A DNA stretch of 64,000 nucleotides from HXMU1420-13 sp965229525 (GCA_965229525.1 OZ245886.1:3224001-3288000); one strand, 5' to 3'. Counted from the first letter of the stretch, positions 18,008-27,219 are shown. Numbers and translations are program-made. Notes: generated by a model from the letters alone, not told the origin.

Positions 18008-18635
18008 ACTAAAGCATATAATTTCTGTTGCCGTATTTTTTGCTTCGCTGTCTCCATTAGCGATAGCTCAAACTCAAGTACAAACTAATTTTGATTTGGT
18101 AAGTACATATGTTTGGCGTGGTGTTTCATTTTCTGGAATCTCAATTCAACCCAATTTAGAATATTCAAGCTCTAAAGTGTCAGCAGGATTTTGGGGCTCA
18201 CAGGGAATTGATGGTTTTCAGGAAGTAAATACATTTGCTTCTTATTCATTTGCCGACAATTTTTCAATAATTATTACAGATTATTATTTACCGGGTACGT
18301 CTTATTTCTCGGACTTAAGCCATGCTATTGAATTAGGAACGCAATATCATTTCAAAAAATGGAACATCAGCGGATACTATATCTTTGCAGGACAAAGCTC
18401 AGTTGGTGATGATGTATATTTTGAAGGGAGTTACTCAGATCAAGAGCTTACTTTTTTTCTTGGCGCGGGAAATGGCTGGCATACCTTAGACTCTAATTTT
18501 CAAATCATTAATATAGGTATTTCAAAAAATGACGAGTTAAAAATTAATGATACATTTTCGATTCCTATAACAACCAGCGTAATTTTAAATCCAGACTCGG
18601 AGCAAATATTCGTATTAGTTGGGATAGAATTTTGA
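18000..18635 (+). CDS. TorF/gcw_chp-like outer membrane porin-like protein
   Basis: From the ATG at 18000 the protein has 211 residues: a signal peptide ending AIAQ (about residue 24), then STYVWRGVSFSG, the hallmark of the gcw_chp/TorF-like family. Alternating beta strands continue to the end. It is probably a small outer-membrane beta-barrel. The ATG lies inside the chemoreceptor gene (8-base overlap), which implies coupled translation and suggests the two proteins serve the same ligand or response. A longer in-frame start at 17961 would remove the signal-peptide form and is rejected. Confidence 0.7.
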   Translation: MTKLKHIISVAVFFASLSPLAIAQTQVQTNFDLVSTYVWRGVSFSGISIQPNLEYSSSKVSAGFWGSQGIDGFQEVNTFASYSFADNFSIIITDYYLPGTSYFSDLSHAIELGTQYHFKKWNISGYYIFAGQSSVGDDVYFEGSYSDQELTFFLGAGNGWHTLDSNFQIINIGISKNDELKINDTFSIPITTSVILNPDSEQIFVLVGIEF

Positions 18636-18716
18636 ATTTATTGTGCTCGTACGCTAAGATAAGCTTAACATCTTAAGTTTGGATAACATTGAATAAATGA
18701 TGAACTAACCCTGATC

Positions 18717-18731
18717 CCGCACCGAGTGCGG
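18717..18731. terminator. Weak hairpin between convergent genes
   Basis: CCGCAC-CGA-GTGCGG forms a perfect 6-bp GC-rich stem with a 3-base loop, nine bases from the queG stop and about 80 bases after the porin-like gene. No T-run follows on either strand. It may act as a transcription end or barrier for both genes, but this is uncertain. Confidence 0.35.
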
Positions 18732-18739
18732 TATAACTA

Positions 18740-19726
18740 TTAATTGATTTCGGGTAGTTTGAATGGATCCTCCTCAGTCATCCGTCGTCTGTCATTATTC
18801 AAAAAAATCCCCAAATTCCTCTCGAAACCTGCCCACTTCGTTCTTCTTACAGCAGAACCAGCGAATAAATCATCAAAGGACTCTTCATTTAACTCTTCGA
18901 AATGATTATACGAAGCATCCAGCACATTTTGGCGAGGGTAGAAGTCGATGAGCTGAGTTAACTTCGCTTTGCTGTTCCAGGGACACACATCCTGACAAAT
19001 ATCACATCCAAATACCCAATTCTGTATATCGGTGTGATATTTCTTTTTAATTTCATCTTTATGTTCAATAGTGAGATAAGAAATGCATTTGGTCGCATCA
19101 ACTTTGTAAGGTTCATAAATCGCATCCGTTGGACAGGCTTCAATGCAGCGGGTGCAAGTTCCACAATGATCGGTAGTTGGTGAATCGTACTCTAATTTTA
19201 GATCAATAATCATCTCGGCAATGAAGAACCATGAGCCCAAATTTTTATTCAGGATATTAGAGTTTTTGCCCACCCATCCTAGTCCGGCTTGAACCGCCCA
19301 TGCTTTATCGAGCACCGGAGCTGAATCCACAAATACTCGTCCTTCAAGCCCACCGACTAAATCAGCTGTAAAATTGAATAGCTCTTGCAGTTTTTTCTTC
19401 AACACTTTGTGATAGTCCCGGCCCTGAGCATATTTGGCAATCAGTGGTTTATCCAAAATCCCGATTTGATCATTATGGGAGGGATGATGATAACTTGCCA
19501 AGAGTGAAACCACCGTTTTAGCTCCGGGAACCAACACCGTAGGATCAATACGTTTTTCAAAATTTCGACCCATCCAATCCATGGTACCTTGACGATCTTC
19601 TTTCAACCACTTTTCAAGTCTTTGGGCATCCTCTGTTAGTTCGCGAGCTTGTGCAAATCCACAGGCGTCAAAGCCAATTGAGAGGGCATAATTCCGAATT
19701 TGCTGTGTATGGGCCGAAGTATTCAT
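18740..19726 (-). CDS. queG: Epoxyqueuosine reductase
   Basis: This 328-residue enzyme (ATG chosen over a GTG one codon upstream) has the QueG layout: an N-terminal cobalamin-binding domain (about 1-170, with AKYAQGRDYHKVLK and FVDSAPVLDKAWAVQAGLGWVGKN), then two 4Fe-4S motifs (CGTCTRCIEACP and CDICQDVCPWN) with C in TKCISYLTIEH. It reduces epoxyqueuosine to queuosine in the wobble base of GUN-anticodon tRNAs. It is the last visible gene of the GWxTD-pdxA-methyltransferase-ftsE run. A homologue of the enzyme that mannosylates queuosine is encoded at 37937. Confidence 0.93.
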   Translation of the reverse strand: MNTSAHTQQIRNYALSIGFDACGFAQARELTEDAQRLEKWLKEDRQGTMDWMGRNFEKRIDPTVLVPGAKTVVSLLASYHHPSHNDQIGILDKPLIAKYAQGRDYHKVLKKKLQELFNFTADLVGGLEGRVFVDSAPVLDKAWAVQAGLGWVGKNSNILNKNLGSWFFIAEMIIDLKLEYDSPTTDHCGTCTRCIEACPTDAIYEPYKVDATKCISYLTIEHKDEIKKKYHTDIQNWVFGCDICQDVCPWNSKAKLTQLIDFYPRQNVLDASYNHFEELNEESFDDLFAGSAVRRTKWAGFERNLGIFLNNDRRRMTEEDPFKLPEIN

Positions 19727-19748
19727 CACACGATGAATATAGGAAGAA

Positions 19749-20459
19749 TCAGGCAGGAGACATGATGGGTACTAGTTTATCGCCTTTCCATGCTAAATCC
19801 TGCACCTTGCCATCAATAATCCGCACTGTACGATAAGGATATCGCTTCACGATGGAGTAATCGTGAGTGATCATAAGTACGGCAGTACCACGATTGTTGA
19901 TCACTTTTAGGATTTCCATGATGTTCTTAGTAGCCTTCGGATCTAGGTTACCAGTTGGTTCATCGGCTAGAAGAATTCTAGGTTCGTTCGCAAGAGCTCT
20001 GGCAATAACCACGCGCTGTTGTTCACCTCCGGAAAGGTCACTCGGCATATTCTTTCGGCGATGACTTAATCCAACTAAACTCAAGACTTCTAACACACGT
20101 TGCTTGATAAATTTAGGTTTCTCTCCAGTCACCTGAAGGGCAAATGCAACGTTTTCGTACACATCACGGTCCTGAAGTAGTTGAAAGTCCTGAAATACAA
20201 TACCAAGCTTTCTTCGAAGAATTGGAACCTGCCGCATACTTAGCTTATTCACAGGCATATCTGTTACTCGAACGGTTCCAGAATCTGGTACAACATCACG
20301 ATATAGCATCTTCAAAATTGAACTTTTACCGATACCGGTTGGACCGATTAAATAGCTGAATTCCCCATTTCTAAGCTTAAAGTTAACACCAGATAAAACC
20401 TGCCGGTTTTCATAGCTGAGGGAAATATTACTTAGTTCAATTACTGTGTTTTCTGACAT
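19749..20459 (-). CDS. ftsE: Cell division ABC transporter ATP-binding protein FtsE
   Basis: This 236-residue ABC ATPase has Walker A GPTGIGKS (39-46), Q-loop VFQDFQLL (88-95), signature LSGGEQQR (142-149), Walker B and D-loop ILLADEPTGNLD (162-173), and the H-switch in LMITHDYSIVKRYPYRTV. The sequence ILRRKLGIVFQDFQLL and the length match FtsE, which works with membrane protein FtsX to activate septal peptidoglycan hydrolases. No ftsX gene is adjacent. An M23 peptidase with a coiled coil, the usual effector class, is encoded at 58402. The start overlaps the methyltransferase end by 19 bases. Confidence 0.88.
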   Translation of the reverse strand: MSENTVIELSNISLSYENRQVLSGVNFKLRNGEFSYLIGPTGIGKSSILKMLYRDVVPDSGTVRVTDMPVNKLSMRQVPILRRKLGIVFQDFQLLQDRDVYENVAFALQVTGEKPKFIKQRVLEVLSLVGLSHRRKNMPSDLSGGEQQRVVIARALANEPRILLADEPTGNLDPKATKNIMEILKVINNRGTAVLMITHDYSIVKRYPYRTVRIIDGKVQDLAWKGDKLVPIMSPA

Positions 20460-21223
20460 CGAAGAACAATAGTTACGCGTGCACTGTTTTCATCAGCTTC
20501 AATCAAATCGAAGCCATCGTATTTTGCCACCAGATGATAGGGTGTTTGTTCCAAAATTGACAACATTTCTGATAAAGTATATGCACGTTGTCGATGCATT
20601 TCGTACCACGTTCCGATTACTTTTTTTGATTTGGGATCAAGTTCCTCTATTTCGAACTCATTGTAGTGAACTTTCTCTTCAGTTTGATACCAGCTCTTTC
20701 TGAAAAAGCGAAGATTTCCACGTTCACCTTCCGCTTCATTTAAATGATCTACCGATTCGAGTGAATTTTTTGGAGTTGAGAAATCAAAAATAAAAAGTCC
20801 TTCTTTTTTTAGTGTTCGATGAATAGCGTTCAATGCTTCGATGATTTCACGTTCTTCATGTAAGTAATTAATGCTATCAAAAACGGCATAGACACAATCA
20901 AATTGAGAATCGAAATTCAACTCCGAAAATGCTGCCGGTTCAAAATGAACATGTATGTCTAATTCTGAAGCTTTCCGCCTTGCTACTTCAATCATAGCAG
21001 GAGAGAGGTCGGTACCCGTTAATCTATAACATTCGAGTTCAGCCAGCGAAAGTACAACGGAGCCGGTGCCACATGCTACTTCCATTACTTCAATGGGGTC
21101 TGCATGATGAGTTTGCATTATTTCGTCGATATAATCGGCCCATGACTCGTAATCAACATCGCCCATCAGTGTATCATAAAGCTCTGCAAGCCTGGAATAA
21201 ATCGGCGAAGAATTAGAGTCCAT
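20441..21223 (-). CDS. Class I SAM-dependent methyltransferase
   Basis: This 260-residue Rossmann methyltransferase has motif I VMEVACGTGSVVLSLAE (46-62), an acidic residue at the end of beta-2 (GTDLSPAMIEVAR), and DCVYAVFDSINYLH as motif IV. The later region (GLFIFDFSTPKNSLE) is typical of small-molecule methyltransferases of the YcgJ/TehB-like type. The substrate is unknown. It overlaps pdxA by 11 bases and ftsE by 19 bases, so it belongs to a tightly packed operon. Confidence 0.8.
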   Translation of the reverse strand: MDSNSSPIYSRLAELYDTLMGDVDYESWADYIDEIMQTHHADPIEVMEVACGTGSVVLSLAELECYRLTGTDLSPAMIEVARRKASELDIHVHFEPAAFSELNFDSQFDCVYAVFDSINYLHEEREIIEALNAIHRTLKKEGLFIFDFSTPKNSLESVDHLNEAEGERGNLRFFRKSWYQTEEKVHYNEFEIEELDPKSKKVIGTWYEMHRQRAYTLSEMLSILEQTPYHLVAKYDGFDLIEADENSARVTIVLRCQKTQ

Positions 21224-22202
21224 AACGTTGGTGAACCAGTTGAATCGCTAAATCAGAGGCTTGTTTAAAAGATGATGGATTTGCCAGGTTTTTGCCTGCA
21301 ATATTGAAAGCCGTTCCATGGTCTGGACTGGTTCGAATGATAGGAAGTCCCGCTGTGAAGTTTACCCCTTTTCCAAACGAAAGGAGCTTAAAAGGGGCTA
21401 GTCCCTGATCGTGATACATAGCTAGTATTGCATCGTATTGATTGAACAATTGATGACCAAAGAAACCATCCGCAGGGAAAGGACCTTCTAATTGAATACC
21501 GATATCGCGCGCATGTTGAATGGCTGGATCAATCACATCAATTTCTTCCTTTCCAATCACGCCACCTTCACCGGCATGTGGATTAAGACCAAGTACCGCG
21601 ATTTTTGGTGTTTCTAATCCAAAATCAAATTTCAAACTATGATTGAGCAGTTGAACTTTTTGGGTGATCAGGTCTTCAGAAAGAGATGTCGACACCTCTG
21701 AGATTGGGACATGAGCAGTTACTAATGCAACTCTTAGGTTTTCATTCACCAACATCATTAAAACTTCATCAACACCTGTTTGTTCGGCAAGAAACTCAGT
21801 ATGACCGGGAATAAAATAACCCGCTAAATTCACGGATTCTTTAGAAATTGGACCAGTTACCATAGCATGGGCATCGCCATTTTTGACCAGATTAATGCAT
21901 TTTTCTATGGATGCCATTGCAACAGCTCCACTCGAAGCGGTTAGAGCTCCGGGTTCGATATCTCCTGTAAAAGTATCATCCCAAAAAACATTAATTTTGC
22001 CTAGCGAGATATCTTCAAAATTTCGGCAATAGTTGAAATCTAGAGAGATTTGCAGGGTATCAGAATAGTATCCGGCTACTTCAAATGGTGATATAATGAT
22101 TGGTACAAAGTGTGCATAATTGTGATTGAGCAGAGATTTTAAGATCACTTCGGGTCCAATCCCGTTGATGTCGCCAATACTAAATACGAGCTTTGGGGTC
22201 AT
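21213..22202 (-). CDS. pdxA: 4-hydroxythreonine-4-phosphate dehydrogenase
   Basis: This 329-residue protein has the PdxA signature segments IGDINGIGPEV (9-19), AMVTGPISKES, GHTEFLA, ALVTAHVPISEVS, LGLNPHAGEGG and AMYHDQGLAPFK, which supply metal ligands and the NAD-binding surface. It oxidises 4-phosphohydroxy-threonine in DXP-dependent pyridoxal phosphate synthesis. The last 11 bases overlap the methyltransferase gene, and the upstream neighbour is the GWxTD gene after about 46 bases. Confidence 0.93.
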   Translation of the reverse strand: MTPKLVFSIGDINGIGPEVILKSLLNHNYAHFVPIIISPFEVAGYYSDTLQISLDFNYCRNFEDISLGKINVFWDDTFTGDIEPGALTASSGAVAMASIEKCINLVKNGDAHAMVTGPISKESVNLAGYFIPGHTEFLAEQTGVDEVLMMLVNENLRVALVTAHVPISEVSTSLSEDLITQKVQLLNHSLKFDFGLETPKIAVLGLNPHAGEGGVIGKEEIDVIDPAIQHARDIGIQLEGPFPADGFFGHQLFNQYDAILAMYHDQGLAPFKLLSFGKGVNFTAGLPIIRTSPDHGTAFNIAGKNLANPSSFKQASDLAIQLVHQRYGL

Positions 22203-22248
22203 TAACTTTTTCGTTTAAGTTACGATCAAAAGCAAGTAAGTGGAAGAG

Positions 22249-23634
22249 CTATTCTGTACCGATTAATTTAAAATCACCAAACCCTGTAGTTCTCTCAAAA
22301 ACGAAGCTCTTGTCACCATATTTCCATATTTCGATGACTTCGCCGTTTGTTGGGAATTGACGATCGACGGTATCAGGTGGCCCAAAATTGATGTAGACTT
22401 TACCCTGATCACTTTCATGTCCTGCAAAGTTACCTCGATTGCTAAATTCACGGAAGGCATAATCAATTCGGCGATAGTACTCTGCCATCAGCTCATTGTA
22501 TACTGTGCCCGGACTTGGATCGCGACCATCCCAGAATGATCTGAGTTTTTGCTCTTTTTCCGCAGAAGACCCGTCTTTCATTTCTTTAATTTGCTCTTCA
22601 TTCACAATGAATTTCAGGTGATCTATTGCGATATCCAGATTTAATAAACTCGCAGGCATATCGGGCCAATATGAACGGAAAAATTTCATTGCCAGTGGAC
22701 GATCACTCTCTTTTGATGACAGTTCCAGACTGTAAGCCGCATTTTGAAAAGTGGAATGCGGGATATTAACCAGGGCATAGGTGAACCCAAGTTCGCTATC
22801 AATCATTGAGAGTGAAGGATCTTCACCTTTTGTAAGTTGAGGTCTCTTTCCACTGATAATATCCTCAGCACTGAGTGAATATTCGAAAATCTCTTCACCT
22901 TTTGTTGTATCGCGTCGACCTGCATTCATCCTATGCACTTTGATACTGTACTCCTCATCTTCAGAATAATTCGGAATGCGTATAAGTGACTTGAAATCTT
23001 CCCCAAAGAAAATATTATTGCCAATATTAGTTAGCGGAAGATTGGCTAAATCTGGTTGACCCGGTTTGATTAAATAAATTTCTCCTGTTGGTTTATTCTC
23101 CCAGTCGGGGATTCTGAAATTTCGTTGATTTGAGTTTCTATCGTTTGTGTTTTCGATTAAACTTAGCTGCAGCACATTGTTGTATTCACCAGGTTCGAGC
23201 TCTGTCATTAATGAACCCGAAGCATACAATTTGTTAGACTCAGTGTCCTCAAAAGTTGAAGTGTACAACGTATCGATCCACATATCTCTACTAGCGACTT
23301 CAACCTGATCTGAATTTCGTCGCCTTCTATCGGCATGACCTTTAAATACTTCTTTGTTTAGTCGAACTATGGTAAAATATTCGGCACCTTCGGGTGCATC
23401 GAGTTCAGAATCGGCCGTAATTTTTTTGTAAGGGAGAAAATCGTTGTTGAAACGGAAGATGATTCCCATCTCGGCTTTTCCACTTTCGGTTGGTAAAATG
23501 ATGTTATCAAAAAAGATTTGTGGGGTGGAAGCGCGGTTAATTAAATCGATGTAATCAACGCGTTGGCGTTGTGAAAAAGCCATGGTTGATAGTAGCAGGC
23601 TGAAGGCGAAGAACAATACAATGCGTTTTAGCAT
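22249..23634 (-). CDS. Secreted GWxTD domain-containing protein
   Basis: The start at 23634 gives 461 residues with a clean signal peptide (MLKRIVLFFAFSLLLSTMAFSQ-like, cut after AFS). A start ten codons upstream would bury it. The C-terminal 110 residues hold the GWxTD domain: RRIDYAFREFSN, GKVYINFGPPDTVDRQ, then IEIWKYGDKSFVFE and GFGDFKLIGT. The family occurs mainly in Bacteroidota relatives and acidobacteria and has no known activity. The domain's naming motif is diverged here (FAGHESDQGKVY). The middle of the protein is beta-rich. The extracytoplasmic location is inferred from the signal. Confidence 0.75.
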   Translation of the reverse strand: MLKRIVLFFAFSLLLSTMAFSQRQRVDYIDLINRASTPQIFFDNIILPTESGKAEMGIIFRFNNDFLPYKKITADSELDAPEGAEYFTIVRLNKEVFKGHADRRRRNSDQVEVASRDMWIDTLYTSTFEDTESNKLYASGSLMTELEPGEYNNVLQLSLIENTNDRNSNQRNFRIPDWENKPTGEIYLIKPGQPDLANLPLTNIGNNIFFGEDFKSLIRIPNYSEDEEYSIKVHRMNAGRRDTTKGEEIFEYSLSAEDIISGKRPQLTKGEDPSLSMIDSELGFTYALVNIPHSTFQNAAYSLELSSKESDRPLAMKFFRSYWPDMPASLLNLDIAIDHLKFIVNEEQIKEMKDGSSAEKEQKLRSFWDGRDPSPGTVYNELMAEYYRRIDYAFREFSNRGNFAGHESDQGKVYINFGPPDTVDRQFPTNGEVIEIWKYGDKSFVFERTTGFGDFKLIGTE

Positions 23635-23747
23635 AAAAGAAATTTTTAAATCTTGATTGTACAAGACACTAATTTGATGATCTATAATTCCTATTTTGAA
23701 CGTAAAATTGTTGGAAACTAGTATATAAAATCATTGTCATCTAAACT

Positions 23748-25379
23748 ATGAGTAGAACGGCGGAATCTAAATCTTCACATTGGCTACAAAATTTGATTGA
23801 AAATCTTCGAGAACAGGAAGATGGTATTCGATTAGGTGGTGGTGAAAAACGTATCGAAAAAGAGCATTCGAAAGGTAAGTTAACTGCTCGTGAACGTATT
23901 TCTTTATTAACCGATGATGGAAGCGCTTTTTATGAACTTGGTCTTTGGGCTGGATACGAAATGTATGAAGCGGAGGGAGGATGTCCTGCAGGTGGGGTAA
24001 TCACGGGAATTGGAACAGTATCTGGAAGAAAGTGCATGATTGTAGCAAACGACGCGACAGTGAAGGCCGGAGCCTGGTTTCCGATCACAGCAAAAAAGAA
24101 TTTGAGAGCACAGGAAATTGCCATCGAAAATCATATTCCTTTGATTTATCTGGTGGATTCAGCTGGGGTTTATTTACCCATGCAGGATCAGATTTTTCCT
24201 GATAAAGAACATTTTGGAAGAATGTTTAGAAACAATGCGGTGATTTCAGCAAAGGGCATTCCGCAGATTGCTGCCATTATGGGAAGCTGTGTCGCTGGTG
24301 GTGCATATCTGCCGATTATGAGTGATGAAGCTCTTATTGTTGATGGAACAGGAAGCGTATTCTTAGCCGGCTCTTACCTGGTTAAAGCAGCCATTGGCGA
24401 GTCTGTTGATAACGAGACGTTAGGTGGAGCAACCACTCACACTGAAATCAGTGGTGTAACTGATTACAAGATGAAAGATGATGAAGAGTGTATTTCCACA
24501 ATCCGTGATTTGGTAGATAAGCTAGGGCCTTTTGAAACAGCTGCGTTTAACCGTACAGAAGCAAAAGATCCTACCAGACCCCAAAGCGATATTTTTGAAG
24601 TATTACCTGAATTCAGGACTTCACCATACAACATGTATGATGTGCTGGATTGTATTATTGATGAGGGTTCCGGAACTGAATTCAAAAAAGGATATGGAAG
24701 CACGATAATTACCATGTATGCCCGCATTGATGGATGGAGTGTTGGGATTGTAGCAAATCAACGTACTATTAGTAAAACGAAATCAGGGGAGATGCAGATT
24801 GGTGGTGTCATATACAGCGATTCTGCCGATAAAGCAGCAAGATTTATTATGAACTGCAATCAAAAGAAAATACCGCTGATCTTTTTGCAGGATGTAACTG
24901 GCTTTATGATTGGAAAACGTAGTGAGCATGGTGGAATCATCAAAGATGGGGCAAAAATGGTGAATGCTATGGCGAATTCTACAGTGCCTAAGATCACAAT
25001 TGTTGTAGGTAATAGTTATGGCGCCGGAAATTATGCCATGTGTGGTCGCGCTTATGATCCTCGATTTATGTATGCCTGGCCAACAGCGAACATTGCCGTG
25101 ATGAGTGGAGCCTCCGCCGGTAAAACGCTCACTCAAATTCAGGTTGCTGCTTTAAAGAAAAAAGGACAGGAATTAAGTGAGGAAGAACAGGCAAATCTTC
25201 AAAAAGAAATAACCGATCGATATAACAAGCAAACGGATGTTCGTTATGCGGCTGCTCGATTATGGATTGATGAAATCATTCATCCAATGCAGACTCGTGA
25301 GCGTATATCAAAAGCGATTGAAGTGGCGAATTTGAACCCGGTTATTGAAGAATATAAAACTGGGGTGATACAGGTTTAA
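23748..25379 (+). CDS. Acyl-CoA carboxylase carboxyltransferase subunit (methylcrotonyl-CoA type)
   Basis: This 543-residue crotonase-fold carboxyltransferase starts with the family region GGGEKRIEKEHSKGKLTARERI (26-47). It then has CMIVANDATVKAGAWFPIT, IYLVDSAGVYLPMQDQIFPD, MGSCVAGGAYLPIMSDE and, in the C half, GYGSTIITMYARIDG plus VVGNSYGAGNYAMCGRAYDPRF. The residues follow methylcrotonyl-CoA carboxylase beta more closely than the propionyl-CoA form, suggesting leucine or isoprenoid breakdown. The biotin-carrying alpha subunit is elsewhere; bioB, needed for its biotin, is at 53420. The end overlaps the next minus-strand gene by 4 bases. Confidence 0.88.
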   Translation: MSRTAESKSSHWLQNLIENLREQEDGIRLGGGEKRIEKEHSKGKLTARERISLLTDDGSAFYELGLWAGYEMYEAEGGCPAGGVITGIGTVSGRKCMIVANDATVKAGAWFPITAKKNLRAQEIAIENHIPLIYLVDSAGVYLPMQDQIFPDKEHFGRMFRNNAVISAKGIPQIAAIMGSCVAGGAYLPIMSDEALIVDGTGSVFLAGSYLVKAAIGESVDNETLGGATTHTEISGVTDYKMKDDEECISTIRDLVDKLGPFETAAFNRTEAKDPTRPQSDIFEVLPEFRTSPYNMYDVLDCIIDEGSGTEFKKGYGSTIITMYARIDGWSVGIVANQRTISKTKSGEMQIGGVIYSDSADKAARFIMNCNQKKIPLIFLQDVTGFMIGKRSEHGGIIKDGAKMVNAMANSTVPKITIVVGNSYGAGNYAMCGRAYDPRFMYAWPTANIAVMSGASAGKTLTQIQVAALKKKGQELSEEEQANLQKEITDRYNKQTDVRYAAARLWIDEIIHPMQTRERISKAIEVANLNPVIEEYKTGVIQV

Positions 25380-25981
25380 TTTACATATCGAAGTAAAGGG
25401 ACTATCTCATTATTGAGATGTTCAACGAGCCATTCTTTATCTGATTCATTCAAATGCTCACCTACAAACAATTCTTTGTTGGAATGAGAGATAGCCACGG
25501 TTTTTGAATTTAACCCGCTATCATTTGCTCCAGACGCTGCAAGCTTAAAGCTATTTTTTGTTCGATTATTGTATTTGGTAAACTTTTCTAGTTCGATTGA
25601 ATTCAAAGTGTTGTAGTCAATGGTGTGCTCAATTTTAAAGCCGACCGTGAACTTCCTAACAACCATGTTTTTTCTGCGGATCAATATTTCCTGATAACCA
25701 AATAAATTGGTAATAATCCCAGCAAGCATCGCTAATCCAACCAGCCAAAAGGGAATTGAAAACATGGCAAATAATACAGAAGCCATTAGTGCCATAGTTG
25801 TCCAGACTACCAGAAAACCATTCCAGAAAAGTGCGAAAAACATTACTCCGGCTGTTGAAGCTGTAAATCCTGCTGGTTTTAAGGTGATTAAACTCTGGTC
25901 TCCATCAACCTTTTCAACCACAATTTTGTTAGAATGTCTTTTTGGTGGCTGAGGAACCACATCTTTTATTCGTGCACTCAT
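25376..25981 (-). CDS. Small membrane protein with two-helix hairpin and PH-like domain
   Basis: This 201-residue protein has a polar N terminus (about 1-40), a hydrophobic hairpin (about 42-92, including LFWNGFLVVWTTMAL and FSIPFWLVGLAMLAGI), then a beta-rich cytoplasmic part (ILIRRKNMVVRKFTVGFKIEHTIDY) and a short C-terminal helix. The layout resembles bacterial two-TM PH-like proteins of unknown function. The start overlaps the stop of the F420-reductase-like gene by 4 bases (ATGA). A protein of similar layout is encoded 700 bases away at 26716. Confidence 0.65.
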   Translation of the reverse strand: MSARIKDVVPQPPKRHSNKIVVEKVDGDQSLITLKPAGFTASTAGVMFFALFWNGFLVVWTTMALMASVLFAMFSIPFWLVGLAMLAGIITNLFGYQEILIRRKNMVVRKFTVGFKIEHTIDYNTLNSIELEKFTKYNNRTKNSFKLAASGANDSGLNSKTVAISHSNKELFVGEHLNESDKEWLVEHLNNEIVPLLRYVN

Positions 25982-26625
25982 TTCTTAATAAGCTTTAAAG
26001 CATGATTCCAGTTACCGGTTTTGAAGCCCGGGATACACCAAAGCATTGCTAGTGGTTCTATGGCTCGAGCTGCTTCGGCTCCGCCCATATCTTCAACTTC
26101 AAAACCAAATTCTATCAACAGATTTGTGACAATGTGCCGGGCTTCATCGTCATTACCGCAAATAAACATAGTTGGTGGACCGCCTTCAAAATCCGGATTT
26201 ACCATGTGCAAACTGCCAATCATGCTAAAAGCTTTGACAAACCTGGTGGATGGGAATGCTTCCTGCAATTCTTCCATCAAAGAGCGATCCAGGTTTGTGA
26301 AATATCGCAGCACTCCATTTTCTGGTGGATGCGCATCCGAAATGGGATTCGTGGCATCAATCATGATTTTGCCCTCAAGATTACTGGCATTCATTTCTTT
26401 AAGTCCTTTTAATGCAACAGCGCCTTTTAAGGCTAGCACCAAAGTATCCCCAAAAGCTGCAGCTTCATTAAAATCGCCGGTTTTAATTCCATTACCGATT
26501 TCAGCTTCCATGATTGCTCTCTTTTCTTCACTTCGAGAGCTTATCATGGTTTCATATCCAAATTTTAAAAACCCCTGAGCTAGGGTTTCTGCAACTACTC
26601 CTGAACCAATAATTCCTATCTTCAT
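25978..26625 (-). CDS. NADPH-dependent F420-reductase-like oxidoreductase
   Basis: This 215-residue Rossmann protein has the dinucleotide motif GIIGSGVVAETLA (4-16), a SSRSEEK stretch after beta-2 (29-35) suited to NADP, LVLALKG (67-73), and DATNPISDAHPPENG (94-108). The family is the F420:NADP oxidoreductase-like group, which also includes F420-independent members. No F420 biosynthesis genes are visible here, so the true substrate is uncertain. It is co-transcribed with the small membrane protein downstream (4-base overlap). Confidence 0.75.
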   Translation of the reverse strand: MKIGIIGSGVVAETLAQGFLKFGYETMISSRSEEKRAIMEAEIGNGIKTGDFNEAAAFGDTLVLALKGAVALKGLKEMNASNLEGKIMIDATNPISDAHPPENGVLRYFTNLDRSLMEELQEAFPSTRFVKAFSMIGSLHMVNPDFEGGPPTMFICGNDDEARHIVTNLLIEFGFEVEDMGGAEAARAIEPLAMLWCIPGFKTGNWNHALKLIKK

Positions 26626-26715
26626 GACCCCAAATATTAGATTTTCGATTATATCTGGATTTTATAAAAAACTGAATCAAATTTGAATTATGTTTATTTG
26701 TCTGGGTACAATTAT

Positions 26716-27219
26716 ATGCGATATAAGATACGTTTTAATAAACCTGAGGTAATTTTGACTGTCGAAGACAGTTTCACATTGCTCGATTTTATGGCTCTTT
26801 TTGCCTGTTTATTATTGGGCGTTTTCTTCGCGGTATTCTTATGGATATTTGCATTTTCTTTGCTCATTAAACTTTTCACTAGGCATGAATATGTCTTTGA
26901 TTCTGATAGATATCAGTTAACACGATATCTTCGAATATTTACCTATTTAAAAATCAGAAGAAGGGTTATTCCATTTGATGAAATCGATAAATTTTTATTC
27001 TCAAATTTCAATTCAGGTCAGGCATTAGTTGAGCGTGGATTAGTTAGCAAGGAGTGGTTTACGCTAGAAATTATACTTTCTGATAAGCAGCGAATTCGTC
27101 TGGTAAAGCTGGATGGTGAGGACATTGAAGAAGTCCATGAGTTATATTCTGAGCTCAAAAAACTCATGAATGATTGGTTCCATTTTGAGGTGGAATATGA
27201 GGAACTCAAGCAAAAATGA
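26716..27219 (+). CDS. Small two-TM membrane protein of unknown function
   Basis: The ATG at 26716 gives 167 residues; a TTG 33 bases upstream (26683) would lengthen it. It has a hydrophobic hairpin at about 25-58 (FMALFACLLLGVFFAVFLWI), then YVFDSDRYQLTRYL and VIPFDEIDKFLFS, the strand pattern of a PH-like domain, ending in an acidic helix. I do not recognise the family. Its architecture parallels the protein at 25376-25981. It converges on the DUF3365 gene, with stop codons adjacent. Confidence 0.6.
   Translation: MRYKIRFNKPEVILTVEDSFTLLDFMALFACLLLGVFFAVFLWIFAFSLLIKLFTRHEYVFDSDRYQLTRYLRIFTYLKIRRRVIPFDEIDKFLFSNFNSGQALVERGLVSKEWFTLEIILSDKQRIRLVKLDGEDIEEVHELYSELKKLMNDWFHFEVEYEELKQK

Noticed and set aside
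18717..18731. Confident bidirectional terminator
   Set aside because: The stem is good but no T-run follows on either strand; kept only as a low-confidence feature.
26021..26578. 185-codon open frame on the plus strand
   Set aside because: Antisense to the F420-reductase-like gene; no recognisable motif.
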